Origin: Paramacrobiotus metropolitanus
Lineage: Eukaryota; Tardigrada; Eutardigrada; Parachela; Macrobiotidae
Assembly (NCBI RefSeq): GCF_019649055.1
Contig: NW_026570235.1
Location: 992,001-1,056,000, forward strand
Length of the DNA stretch: 64,000 bases
Direction: 5' to 3'
The number at the start of each line of letters is the position of its first letter. The stretch's first letter is position 1. Positions 52,125 through 64,000 of the stretch are shown piece by piece. The translations under genes and the position numbers were made by a program. Below the pieces are notes generated by a model. It was not told the origin of the DNA. It ran no database searches and was given only the letters and a program-made list of their open reading frames with translations.

Positions 52125-55100
52125 ATACCGTATATTATCCACGAGAGTTACCCCATAATGTATTGATACCTTGACCGAAAGCACGGACGCGTTCTTCTAA
52201 CTCTAAGTTTTGCAGTTTATGGGCGCGTTGAATGCAGTTTTAACAAAACAGATGGACTTTACACAAAACTTTTTAGCGAATACTGTACAACGAATTACAG
52301 ATATTTGGCTGTCGGAGTGTTGCTTACATAAAAACTGATAAAATGCATAAGTTTACCCAGAAATCACTGAAGCCATAACAAATACTGTTTGACCAAATGT
52401 GCGTGTTTGATGATCAGGCGCATGGCATTCCCTGATTCTTAATGCTTGTTATGGGAAGCACGGCAGGTCGTTTTCCGTTTCTGACGCAATGTACAGCCAT
52501 GCGGAAAAACGGCCATGTATTGCCGGGGTGCGCAACAGTAGCCGGCGTATATCAGCAGCAGCAACGGCCTAAAGCAGTGATTTATCCAGTCAAGCGGGTT
52601 TGCCTCCCATCAATTTCTTGTTGACGTTAGCAACGCGGTCATTATGCTTACTGATCGATTTTAAACATCTGCTCCTGCTGCTTGTGATAAGCATCGGCGT
52701 TTTGTAGCGGTTGACGCGCGCTATCTGTCGTTTTGGGATGTTCAGCTGCACATGTACGGTACATGTATTCCAATAGCTGCGATTTTTCCGATGTCGTCTG
52801 CAAGAAAATTATTGCTAATATTTATCATCATCAAGTTTTCGTTGGAGGTTAACGAGTTTCAGACTCAGCTGTCGAATACTTTCTTGAAAATTGAAATCAT
52901 ACGAAAACGAACGCAATAGACTGTTAGTTCTAGTAACAAAAATAAATTCCAATGGGAATCAAGAACGTTATAAATTTTTAATTTCTTTGAATATGATGTT
53001 TATATACTGCACACATAATATCTGTGCGAGCGGTATTGACTGTTATCCAAACGACAATTCTTTCAATTGGAAAGCAATAACTGACCCCACAGATTGCATG
53101 TTTGATTACGGAAACAGTGGTACTATCTGAGCCAGTGAGCATAAACCATGGGAATCACTGCAGCCGGGCACAACGCGGCGTTCTGGATCAAGACCGCTGT
53201 CATCATCGGATCAATTAATTTGTTTAGATTGTGCGCTTTACTGCCTTTCAAAGTCGACAAATTGTAGCATACGATAGCTATTTCCAACAGATTAGTTCAC
53301 GTGTCTAAGTATGCACTTATTCCGGAAGCGATCGCTGGATGCAAAACAAAAACACTCTAGAAAAGGTCAATGCTTGATTTATTGAAGATGCGGCGCTTTC
53401 GCGTATGCACGCATATTTGGTATGCCTTTGTTGCCTTGAAATCGTTTTCCGTTGCAAAATGCAAAACACGCTGTGCTCTATGCGCTGGGAAACGAAAAAT
53501 GTGCAGAATCGCAAAAGTCATCCGAAAAAACGCTGAGCGTTCAATTTCAGTTTTTGTTCGGACGTTCTAGATTGCATAGCCACATAAGTGATAATTGATA
53601 ACATCAAGCAAGGATTTCTATATAAGACGAATTTTCGACAGGGCAACTTTAAGTGACCTTTCTTGGTGGGGTAGTACATATGCTTCCAAGCTCGTTTTAT
53701 CCGAGCCCACCGAAAACTCTCCGTTTATCTTAAATTATTCGCCTGACCTTGCATCGTCTGGCTATTACAATACGACACGAGACTTGTACATAGCCGAAGC
53801 GTAATAATTTCGATAATTTGGAATTCGTAAAATATACCGCGCCATCCTTTACACTTGTATAATAAGTACAAATGCCGGTTACTGTTTAACAGCAAAACAT
53901 GCAGTGCACGAAAGGTAACCTGCAGGCAAACAATCAGTTCCGCCAGAGCACTAACAATGCGTTTATGTACTTCTTGAAAGAATCTAGTAGCAAGTTAGGA
54001 TTGAACAATATGATATCGTCTTCAAAATATAATTACGAAACGTACAGCGCTTTTGTATCCGGACAAAGCCATATTTTCCAATAATAATCGCATCCAGTTG
54101 CCTGTTGGGTGATAGCATCAATAAATTTGTGGGCAAAAGACTGTCTTATTATTGTCAGCCATCATTGCCGGTTGTAGACGGGTACCCTGTCTACCCTGAA
54201 TAAATTTTAATCTGGCTTTTTCAATTTTGTTCTATTTCTAACTAAATTCTAATTTAGTTTTCCATTTGCAAAACGTCCAAGTCATTGCACCAAATATCCA
54301 AAGGTACTTAGATATCGTGGTGCTACTCTGTATATTCATCAAGACCACTAAAATATTCCGATCAAGCTACAGATACCTGTACAAATAATTATTCGCAAAG
54401 CAAAATTTTTGGTTTTGTGAATGTTGACTGTGACGATTACATAATTAATTTTGCTAGCGAGCTTGAAAAAGCGTAAAAACTGCAGAGTTTGTTATTTTAC
54501 TTATCATAATATAATTTAATTTTATCCTACTGCTTAATTCAGATGTTTTTTCTTCCGGTTGCGTGAGTTGATCACTGTTGTCGAATATGACCATAAGCCA
54601 ATATTAATGGCAACATTGGCCACCACGTATCTGATTCGACTGTCGTTACACGATGTCCATCACTGGAGCACTCGACATAGAAGTATTGCACAAAATAGTC
54701 GTTCGAGTAACCTCTTTTCAATATTGCGCTATAACTGCTTAACAAACATTTCGCTTTTTACTTGCGCAGAGAAAAGTTTAAAGCAGCCACCTGTGTTGTG
54801 AACAGGTTGCCGACAAGTAGTCATTTATTACGCCATTCTTGTCAGGATGGTGTAGTATTGCACACTTAAAGACCTTTTAAACTGCGGCTTTTGTTAGAGC
54901 ACCGCAAATAAACTTGCTGTTCTTTGATATGCTACCCTTGGCCTGCATTACTATTATGCTGAAGAAAATGGTCCGGCCTGACTTTAAAAATTACAACCAT
55001 GGAGCACAGCATATATATTATATATGCACAAAAGTGGGACGATTGTTAATAACGAAGTTAAATATTACTCCAGTCTATGCTGTGTGTGCAATGATTATTA

Positions 55101-58100
55101 TGATCAAACGATTAAATTACCTGGCTGCATATATGTATGCGGATGCAACCGGAATTATTCGGCTCAGCTCCTGCACTGTCCGTCAGATGGCGGGAAGGTC
55201 AGGTTCGGATGGACATAAGTATGTCCCGGTGTCCCAGCGGCAGTGTCAACCTATGCGCATGCACGGAACTAAAATATTAGACCATCACTTTTGCAGCTAA
55301 TTCTTAAAGTCAACTCGATTGTGCATACTTTCTATTCTTATGCGTCCAAAGGAGCAGATTTTCCTTGAAACAAAAGTAGTCACTTAAACATAGGTATAAA
55401 CATTTCGAGCTAATCCACAGAACGTGTCAGATTCATAAGTCTGGTAGAGTCGAGAAGATGCCTACATCAAGTTCAGTTAATATGAATTAATAATTCCTAC
55501 ACTGCTTTCCTTAATGACACGTTGCAGAAAGCGGTGGTGACCTTTCAGATCCGCCTTTCTTCGGTAGTTAGGAAACATACATAACGTTATTATTTACTTT
55601 TTACTCATAACATATTATAGGCATTTTTTATAAAGGCTAAAAAAATTAAGAATAAGATAAAAAAAATTGTAAAGAATAAAAATATAAACTAGAGTAGGCT
55701 GTTTCAAGAAGTTACATAAACAAAAAGAGACCAAAAGAATCATCCCAAAGCACACGTATATGCTTTATTCTTCCTTTTTTAATTATATTGCATTATATTG
55801 TACGTACATTAGCACTGATTTATGGCGATCCGTAAATGTGTTATTAATCTTTAAATACTTATTCGCTCAAGTCTCTTTCTCACAGTGTAACATGTGCAAA
55901 AATCCGTACATATGCGGAATAATTTCTCACTGATCTTGGAGTATAATGGACCCTGACTCGCTCGTCTTCTGATTGTGAGGTGTCCTTTTTCATTAAATTG
56001 AATAAACTGAATAAAAGAGGCTCAATCTAGCAGTCATTCTTTTCGATGGTTCAATTGTGGCTGTGTTTGTTCAGAAACGATTGAGGTGGTCAGAAACAAA
56101 AACGTCTATTCCAGTGTATTCCAATTGGCAAGGGCTGAAATTAATGGGTCGGGATGTACCATAGATCGCGTATGCGGATGGTGCACCTACACGATCACCT
56201 GGATCGGAGTGTGAACCGAGCTGGAGACTGGAAGAAATACTATAGCTGAATCATATAAAAGATTTATTCTTATGTTAATTCACATTTCTCTTTTACGCAC
56301 AAAAGATGCTGATAGTCAACAGGCAAAAAGAGTAAGTAATTATACAAGTGATGATATCGTGAATGAATCTGTGCAATTGCTGAAACGAGCTGCTGGGAGT
56401 TGAGAAATTTACAGAGATACAACGCTGAACCCGCGTTTAGTAAACAGTCACAGTACAGACTTGAATATTGCGACCACCGAGTTACACTACAATGGCAGAA
56501 CAGGCTTGGCTTTTTTTCATTATTGTTAGGTTTGCACTGATCTGATCTGAGCGCATGTAATCAGTAACTGACGTAACCTGCGCAGAACAGCATAAATTTA
56601 CTGATGCGTAACGTAAGGGCAAAGTTAATCTATGTACAAAATTTTTAACTACAACTAACATTTTCGTGCATTAGCCAAAATTTAGTTTTATTTGTCTGAA
56701 TTTTACAAAAACACTTATTTTACTAATTAAATAATTTGAAATTGTAATTTGACAACATTTTTAATTGCAGTAATGAGTTCGTTGCAGCAAACTGAGACAA
56801 CCAAGAAAAATCACAAACGGATCCTTTACTATCATAAAGTACCTTTTAAAAATGTACTAACCTCAAAAAAAAGAAGAAGCCGGAATAAATTATAAAGGAA
56901 TTTTTTTGGGAGATTTTTAGAAACATTAATATGGTTTCACATCAAAACGTTATGCGCTACACAATAGGCAGGAAAATGTTTCACCCAACCATGAACTATT
57001 TTCGCGTGATTTGCTTTTTAAGGAGTTCTTCACTTTGAGAAATTCAAAACGAGAAATTCAGAATGAGAAATTCAGAATTTCATGAAACGGTTTTACGGGA
57101 TGTACTGCTAGGGCACGGTATTACCTTATAGGAGATGCTTCATCGTAGAATGTATGTCCACATTATCCAATTTGACGAGTTCCGTTTGCTTTCAAACGTT
57201 ATCACACTCTCGGATTGGTCAAGGGAGATTTCTCGTACACGGTCAATGTAAGCACAGTTTCCGGTGATCCGTGGCGCGCAGTTAAAACATATTCCGATAT
57301 CGGCATGATGCAGGGGAATCTTTGATTTAGTTGCTTGTTACGAATACGGTCACATCAAAATCATTTGATTAGTGTTACTTCATGGCAATTAACAAGTATT
57401 CTAGCTTGTTTCGCAGTGGACTGGTTATAACGAAACATTAAAAGACCAGCTGAATAGTGTATTTGTAATCTGTCCTGACTGATTTACCGCACTGGCATCT
57501 TCCGAAAATCGGTAGCAGTGCATTTGTTACCATCATCGCCAACCGCTGCTTATACGGAATCACAAATCTTTTGTTTGTTACACGTATAAAGCTGAAGGCA
57601 AAGAAGAAGGTATAAGCCAATGTAAGTAGGATTTTATTGCAATCCTTGTTTAAGTTCTTCGTAAGGATTATCCTCTGTATTCCGCTGAGCAGTCGATGAC
57701 AAACGGTAAGCAACCATCTCGCGTTTTACCGCAATGGATTTATTCATTACACATTTGCATGGCGTTACACCGGTATGGACAGCTGTATAATATGTATCGC
57801 GCATTCGCGCTCAAAGAACACATCCGAATAACCTACACACCGTGCTTGTCATATGTATTGTGCATTTTTTACGACTTACCATTAGATACTGTTCCACATG
57901 TAACTACCGCTGTCGTACAACAGAAATTTGAATAGTCGATTCCAATCATGCATGACAGTTTTTGCCTGGTAATTAAACTTTAACGAAGTGATTAGCACTT
58001 CGCCGTCGTAGAATTGTGCCAATACAGGTAGAAGCCATATTCGTAATAACGGTGCTTAAAATTCGAAACCGTTTATACAAAATCAGCTTTTTCCATATTA

Positions 58101-61100
58101 CGAGGTAAAACAAATCTAATTATTTCAAAAATTTCTTTCTGCAAATTTAGTATTTGTTACGTCTAAGCAGCCCAACACAGTAGCGGACCGCTGTTATTCT
58201 GCCGGACGGGGCAAGATGCACTTACGATCAGCGGCACATTCGCTGTCCGTCAATATTTTTCAGTATCCTGTGTAAACTTTAGAAACACAATCTAGGAAAA
58301 TCAAATATACGTCTCCGTGAATGCTTAGGCTGCTTCAATATAAACACTGCATTCTGACTTTTTATATATATGGCTAATAATGGCTTTGTACTGCAAGGTA
58401 TCGACACCGGCCAACCGCACAAGTAAATCTCTCCACAATTTATACGAGCATTTTTATACTTACTACTGAGATACATAAGCTGGCACCAATCAACATAGTA
58501 TACATTTTTAAAATTTCGAATATCAAACGAACGTAAAATTAATACTCAGGAAAGTTACTGTACAATATGTATCGGCACAGTACTCATAATACAGAGTACA
58601 ATTGTTGGTCGTATTACCCCAAGCGTAGCTCGGTTTCTTAATATTCGATTCGCCGGTTTGATTATGAAAGCTTGACAACTGTGATTTTGCAGTCTATCGA
58701 TATCCGCTACACGATAGCCTGAAATTATTGACGCTGAATGTCGTCAGTTTTGGCATAGTCGTTTAAAACAAACACGATGAATGTCGATGCGTGGGTGATG
58801 GCAAATTTCCGTAAAGTGAACAATCAGTTGTGCTGATATGAGCTAATTTACGTGCTATATGTGCAATTAGAAACGCTCAAGCTGCAGTGATAAAGTGTTT
58901 ACGCAGCAATTTGCGACGTTCTTGTTAAAACAACTCAGAGATTCGTTCGTCCCAGACAGCCAAACAATATATATATATTTTTCTGTCTTCGTGGTTCCCT
59001 TGTGGCATGCCGCTCCATGCACTATACATTACGAAAGCTGACCACTCTGTCAAGTCTGATGCATTAAGTTGCGCAACTTCTTAACCTAAGTAAACGGCAC
59101 AGCCATGGTTTGCTTTTCCCCCATAAACATAGAAACACATTTTCTCTGCAAATTTACCAAAAAGTATGGAAAGAAAGCAATGGTCAAAGGCAGCTGTAAA
59201 GATTCACTAAATTCTTATTTAACGATGTTATCAGGAAAGAATTTTTTAGCAAGGTTTGCTAACGATCATTATAAATTTTGCAGACTCTGATAAAAAAAAT
59301 AACTGTTCATCTTTCCCCGGTCTTGACATAAATCAAAACAAAACAGAGTATGCCGTATAAATACATGCAAATTTTATGAATTAACTACCGTCGACGTTGA
59401 CCGAACATGGAAAAGGTATTATTGGAAAAGTGGTGTAATTATTTTTCTACAATTTTTTGCATCTTGGCGCATTAAGTGCATATACAAACTGCAATAACAT
59501 TCCGCAGTCATTAGTTCTCATGTCGTTAAGCAGTGATGAGTCCGCTAATTAAAGAGTTTTACTCTTTGTCTTGCGGTCTTTGTGTGCAGCCACGCCAGTC
59601 GTCTGCTGATTGAGATCAAACCAAATAGCAGAAATACATATTCGTTCACAGGTAATCATGCCACAAGCGGAAAAAGCAGCAACAGCGGCCAAGGTACGGA
59701 ACGGTAGTCTGCATTGTATTGTCCGCATACATTTATGCATTCCGCTGCGCCATCAAAATTAATCAAGTCGAGTGAGCCTGGCAGGCAGCTTGTACTTGTA
59801 GGCAGTATTGCATTGAGAGAGCAGAGTCAAGAGGGAACAACGCAGCGGCCGGCATACGTATCGATAGGCAAATTGCCTGAAAAACGGCAATTGTTGCATT
59901 ATATGCAAGAAAAGATGCCCACAGGCGGGAACAGCCTCACCAATTTACCGGCCATTTCCAGGTAGCTTTCTGCCGGAATATAAATAGGCTAAATTTTCAG
60001 GTTCAGTACATAGATAACGATATTGCTCTTGTAATTTGACGGGGCAGAACGACGTCTCACCAGAACCCAGCTATTGTCCGAACTCAGCTTTGCTGTGCTT
60101 CTGTGCAACTGTAACCTTAGCGCATTTCTTTTATAATAACCAAGCGGTGTGCTTGAATGCTTATAACAAAGCGGTAATTTTTTAAATACTGCAGCGTAAA
60201 ATTAATAATTCAGGCATTGGCGTGCATACTTAACCCGAGAAAAACAAAATAACTGTAATGATTAGCGGTATATGAAGCTTTATAAAATACTGGATTTGTG
60301 CTTGTTTAAAAATATCAGAATTTATTGCGTCGGGTACCGATGTCATATCTGTGGCATCAGTTAATTAGGTCCGTGTTTTTTCGTAAACAATGATTGACTC
60401 CATACTCCTTGTAAGGTACTTGCTTTATTTGTAGTTTCAATGCAGATATCATTTCAACTACACACCGGCACGTGCGATCATGTAAAGAATAAACTTGTTG
60501 GTAGAAATGCAGAAATAAACAAAGTGGAGTGCATTCATCCGATTTTACTTGAACAGTTTCAATTATTCGCCAATTTCAAGAGGTGTATAAGTTTAGATAA
60601 AGTAGCAGCTTGAGTGGATAATTTCCGTTCCATGTTGAATGTGCCGGGCGAATTTCAGCTCCTTCAGTCGGCGCGTTTGTGCCGCCGCTTTCCGACATAT
60701 TCTGGTTAAAATCCCGCAAGCACATCCCAAACAATTACTATGCCTTAATGAGACCAATTTGCCGGCACCAGTAAAACAATTAATTATCACTTCATTACGA
60801 CAAATTGACTGACTGCCTCCAAATGATTGATTATATGCGCACGTCGTACAGCAAGTCTTATAATTATCGCAAAAATCAAACCTGTTGAAATGCATAGGTA
60901 AAAATTAAACAAAGATAATATGAGAATGTGCAGCTATGGATACTTTAAAATTGAAAGTGTTAAATCCGGTTCAAAGTATTTTTTTATCATATTTTATCTA
61001 CAGAGTATACACAAGCTTGTTTATAATCGTAACCGCACACAAATGCGAGCACAATTAATAATTTCTCAGTAAAAAATGAATGAGGAACACTGGCGTTTAC

Positions 61101-61955
61101 AACATATAAATGGTAAGCGAAATAAAAAGTTTGCAGTAACCATTTCATGGGTAACTGTACAAAACGGGCTTATATTAACGCATAAATATACAGGAAATTA
61201 TTTCTTGATTTGTTGCAGCTACTTTGTTGTAACTTTGCTGCAGCTTTTGCTATGAAGCACAATCCGGTTAAATTAGTGTTGGTTAGCAAATTAATTAGCT
61301 ATCGTGAAGTAGACAATCTAATTATGTGCTTTTGAAATGGTATTAAGTACTACTTAATGCAATAGATGAGCTTATCAGAATGACCTTTAGTTCTCCCGAA
61401 TAGCTCTGATTCAGAGTGTTAGCATTCATTGGACAACGCGTCGTCAGATAGGGGTGGACAAGCCGCAATAAGGGCCAATCAGCGTACGACTGAGTAATTT
61501 AGCGTCATTATGTGAGCGGAGAGCATATGTCTTCCTCTGGCTTACAGCTACGGTGTGTAAATTCTGTGTTCACGCGCATCAACTCAGGGTTTTACTGGCT
61601 TAACTCAATAAAACGATGGTGCATGTGGCCGTTGTTTCCGACCTTTCTCGATACATGAAGTCCGTGTGCTAATCAGCGTCCGACAATAATCTCTGCCTTT
61701 TGTCAAGTGCGTATTGTAAATGCCTGCTTAAATATTTTTTCTTTTCCAAGGGATTTTCTCTCCTAACCGCGGCGCATCACATTTACCTGATCATATCAAA
61801 ATAAATCCCGTTGTTAAGCCGTGGACAAGCGACAATTCTGTATCCTTATTTGCCGATATCTCCACTTCTGATAATCCCTTATTCCTTCAAACCATCTGCA
61901 ACGAATTCGGATACACATACACACACATTTGGTCCTGAATAGGAGCTCTAATCGG
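52125..61955. other. 10-kb region without a supportable gene, upstream of otx
   Basis: Open frames here are at most ~130 codons (for example 54914-55300 on +, 60895-60593 on -, 59714-59965 on +) and none shows a domain or consistent splicing. The 100-codon - strand frame at 60895-60593 contains 12 cysteines, but I cannot assign it. Lack of genes over this length is exceptional within the window, which otherwise has one gene per 5-6 kb. It is a likely regulatory domain or contains long 5' untranslated exons of otx. Confidence 0.5.
57037..57078 (+). repeat. Three tandem copies of a 14-bp unit
   Basis: GAGAAATTCAAAAC, GAGAAATTCAGAAT and GAGAAATTCAGAAT lie head to tail, the first differing from the others at two bases. 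This is a short minisatellite-like tract in the gene-poor stretch before otx. Confidence 0.9.
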
Positions 61956-61976
61956 ATGCCAGCGACGACCGAATGA
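61956..61976 (+). promoter_or_regulatory. Upstream open reading frame overlapping the otx start
   Basis: ATG at 61956 opens a six-codon frame (Met-Pro-Ala-Thr-Thr-Glu) that ends in TGA at 61974-61976. The stop overlaps the otx start codon at 61973 as ATGA. Such an arrangement usually lowers initiation at the main start or makes it depend on reinitiation. The fact is in the sequence; whether the leader includes it depends on the transcription start. Confidence 0.6.
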
Positions 61977-62153
61977 TGGCCTACATGAAATCGGACGGTT
62001 ATGGTTCCTTAAATGGACTAGGCGGCATGGCAGGAGCCGGTCCCAACTCATCCTCGATGGCCTACCTAAAAAGTCAAAATCCCTACTCTGTCAACGCCAT
62101 GGGACTCTCCACGGCGGCTGATCTACTCCATCAGAATATGGGCTACACCAATG
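61973..62153 (+). CDS. otx: Otx/orthodenticle homeobox gene, first coding exon only
   Basis: The exon encodes 60 residues plus one base and ends at a GTAAAT donor in phase 1. Its last part, MAYLKSQNPYSVNAMGLSTAADLLHQNMGYTNG, lines up with the N-terminus of Otx proteins (vertebrate [31 protein letters not shown]). The intron falls just before the expected start of the homeodomain, as in other Otx genes. The first ~28 residues are an extra Gly/Ser/Met-rich piece containing a near-copy of the MAYLK opening (MMAYMKSDGYGS). Otx is a K50 homeodomain transcription factor for head and anterior nervous system patterning. No homeodomain exon is present before the right edge, so the intron exceeds 1.8 kb. 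Start: ATG at 61973, with a second ATG immediately after. Confidence 0.88.
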
Positions 62154-64000
62154 GTAAATTGCAACTTTATCATTTATTCGAAAATTACTTAGAGCCATTC
62201 AACTGGCAAGTGGCAACCACAATAATACGGTCACGGAAACTAATTGTAAATAGGTTGAACATTTTAAACGTCCTTTACTACAAAAAATTAATTTAAAATA
62301 GGTTTGCATCAAATATTTGATTTGAATTACAGTTTACGACAGATTTAGCGATTGTACATGTGCTTAAACAAAACTTCCGAGTACGAATATCCTCAGCAAC
62401 AACAACTTGAAACGGTTTTGTTTTTGCCGAAATATAGTTAATTCATCGGGACTGATCCAAAAAGTGCAACTGCATATTCGCAGTTGATGTAGAATGCAAG
62501 ACATCAAGTAGAAGTACTCTGTATGCGACAAAAATACGGAAGTACATTTTGTGCCACGGCCTCAGACAGCAAAGTTGCGGCAGCGTCGGCTACTTATATT
62601 TTTTTGACTGGCCGCAGGCTGTATATATACACGTAACATATGCAGTTGCCAGACAAAACTCCATGTCATGGAGCATTTCGTATACAAAAAACGGATTTGA
62701 AAGTTTGACTGTAAATTATAATTGCAGCTGACTTGGATATTTCATAATTATTTTGACTATAATTTAGTAAAACTAAAACATACCACACGAATTAAAAACA
62801 TAAACAATATCAGTTTTTAAAACTGCGACATTCGAATTGTGGAATGACATCTCCGAAATGCAACAAGGTAAATGAAATATAATAGTTTTCTTGTGCGCTT
62901 CTAAACTGATGCTCGGATGCAACAGCTCGGAATGTTGCATAATAAAGTCAATTGGTGGAATAAGTAGTTTTCTGGTTTATAACGTTAAAATGTGACCATA
63001 ACGCTGAGCTGTAAGTGATTATACCAAACATTGTTTTCAAATTGGATACACACCGCCTTGGCCAAAAGATAATCTAGAAAAATCCAGATTTGCGCTCGGA
63101 AATTGCGAACAATGCGCACTGGCACGTATGCTTATCCCCAGAATTGACTAAGCAAAGCCGAGATCATCCTATGTTCAAAGCGTTATCGTTTGTCTTTTTC
63201 ATGTAAACTTACCTGGGTCTCAAACACCAAACGGTATCAGTAATGTGGATGGAAACACTTCGGTGTCTAACGTGCTGAATGGTTCAAAATAACTTCTAAT
63301 CATCTTATTATTCTTGTTGCAACTATCATAAAACCATACTAATTGCTCAAAGCGTAAGAAAATGATCAGGATTTCATGGCACTATAAACTTTAAATCGGC
63401 CATTCGCTATTATAGCTTATTTATCATTCATCGACATAATTATATCAATAACTCGCTCATTTTTCAAGTAGTAAATGTTTCAGCAAGGTAGCTGTCATTC
63501 CATATTATACGCTTAACTTTAATTATTACACCTGTAAATGCTCTGAATGTGTAAGATTTTATTGTTATCATCTGCATGCCGTCATTAGGCGACATATTGC
63601 AGTACAAATTCATTTCTACTACATTTATTTGAATATTATTTTAGTGTATATAGCTGCTTCTTCTGTTTATACGCTCTTGTCGATTACACGTTGAAAGGTT
63701 ACTTGGTGCACTTTACTATTAGGATTATTCCATCTCATACTTGTAGAGGTATATATAGGTATATAAGAGATCTCTTATATACCTTGCTCGTAGGAATGCA
63801 GAAAATTTGCCTATCTAGTTTTTTTCCTATATTGGAAGTTCGGAAAAGATAAGTAATTAATTACAGAAAACTACCAAGATGAGAAAACCTGAGTGACCCT
63901 CTCAGTGAAGGGAAACCGGCGTTTTTTGAAACCGCGCACTGAAGTATGTCCTTAATTTACCAACGCCATTATTCATTGATTTTTATGAAGTACTAACATT
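62154..64000 (+). other. Start of the otx first coding intron
   Basis: A/T-rich sequence with no exon that would code for the homeodomain in phase 1. It contains the 28-bp palindrome at 63757-63784. Otherwise I see nothing specific. Confidence 0.7.
63757..63784. repeat. Perfect 28-bp palindrome
   Basis: AGGTATATAAGAGA followed directly by its reverse complement TCTCTTATATACCT, with no spacer. It lies in the otx intron. It could be a symmetric protein-binding site, a cruciform-forming sequence or chance in A/T-rich DNA. Confidence 0.95.

Noticed and set aside
54914-55300. 128-codon + strand frame in the gene-poor region
   Set aside because: No recognisable domain, weak codon structure and no conserved motif; consistent with chance.
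60593-60895. 100-codon - strand frame with twelve cysteines
   Set aside because: Cysteine pattern matches no hormone or toxin-like family I know; no signal peptide and no splice partners.

Overview
The window is eukaryotic nuclear DNA from an invertebrate. Protein-coding exons are short, interrupted by GT-AG introns (about 60 nt to 3.2 kb) and rich in A+T outside exons. A prohormone convertase 2, an insect/mollusc-type 'prohormone-4' neuropeptide precursor, a clip-domain serine protease, SPRED, EHBP1 and an Otx exon together point to a protostome, most likely an ecdysozoan/panarthropod. The compact genes would suit a tardigrade or a small crustacean, but the sequence alone does not decide this. 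I see no bacterial genes, CRISPR, rRNA, convincing tRNA, or reverse-transcriptase/transposase open frames.

Layout, left to right. (1) 1603-6933 (+): a 12-exon gene for an unrecognised ~704-aa protein with a Tyr/Arg-rich first half and a Pro/Glu-rich acidic second half. (2) 12901-7794 (-): a complete 13-exon prohormone convertase 2. (3) 17128-14765 (-): SPRED (EVH1 + Sprouty domains), first exon not found. (4) 23428-26495 (+): an LDL-receptor-family receptor, 5' exons not found. (5) 27798-26819 (-): a MEIG1-like protein, tail to tail with the receptor. (6) 30374-32843 (+): a complete prohormone-4/IDLSRF-like neuropeptide precursor. (7) 35447-40444 (+): a complete clip-domain trypsin-like protease with a long Pro/Gln-rich linker. 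(8) 43172-51981 (+): a complete 18-exon EHBP1 (C2, CH, bMERB). (9) 61973-62153 (+): first coding exon of an Otx/orthodenticle gene, whose homeobox lies beyond the right edge. Exon joins in all multi-exon models agree in reading phase, which is the main support for them.

How the genes relate: PC2 is the enzyme class that matures neuropeptide precursors such as the one at 30 kb, so the window holds a processing enzyme and a plausible substrate class. SPRED damps Ras/MAPK signalling, EHBP1 links Rab8/10 membranes to actin, and the receptor carries an NPxY endocytosis motif. There is no sign of an operon; these are independent genes. About 10 kb before otx (52-62 kb) shows no supportable gene and is the most likely place for otx control elements. 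Structural oddities without a gene explanation include a 93-bp near-perfect inverted repeat (18429/18978), a perfect 16-bp hairpin (33146) and a 28-bp perfect palindrome (63757).
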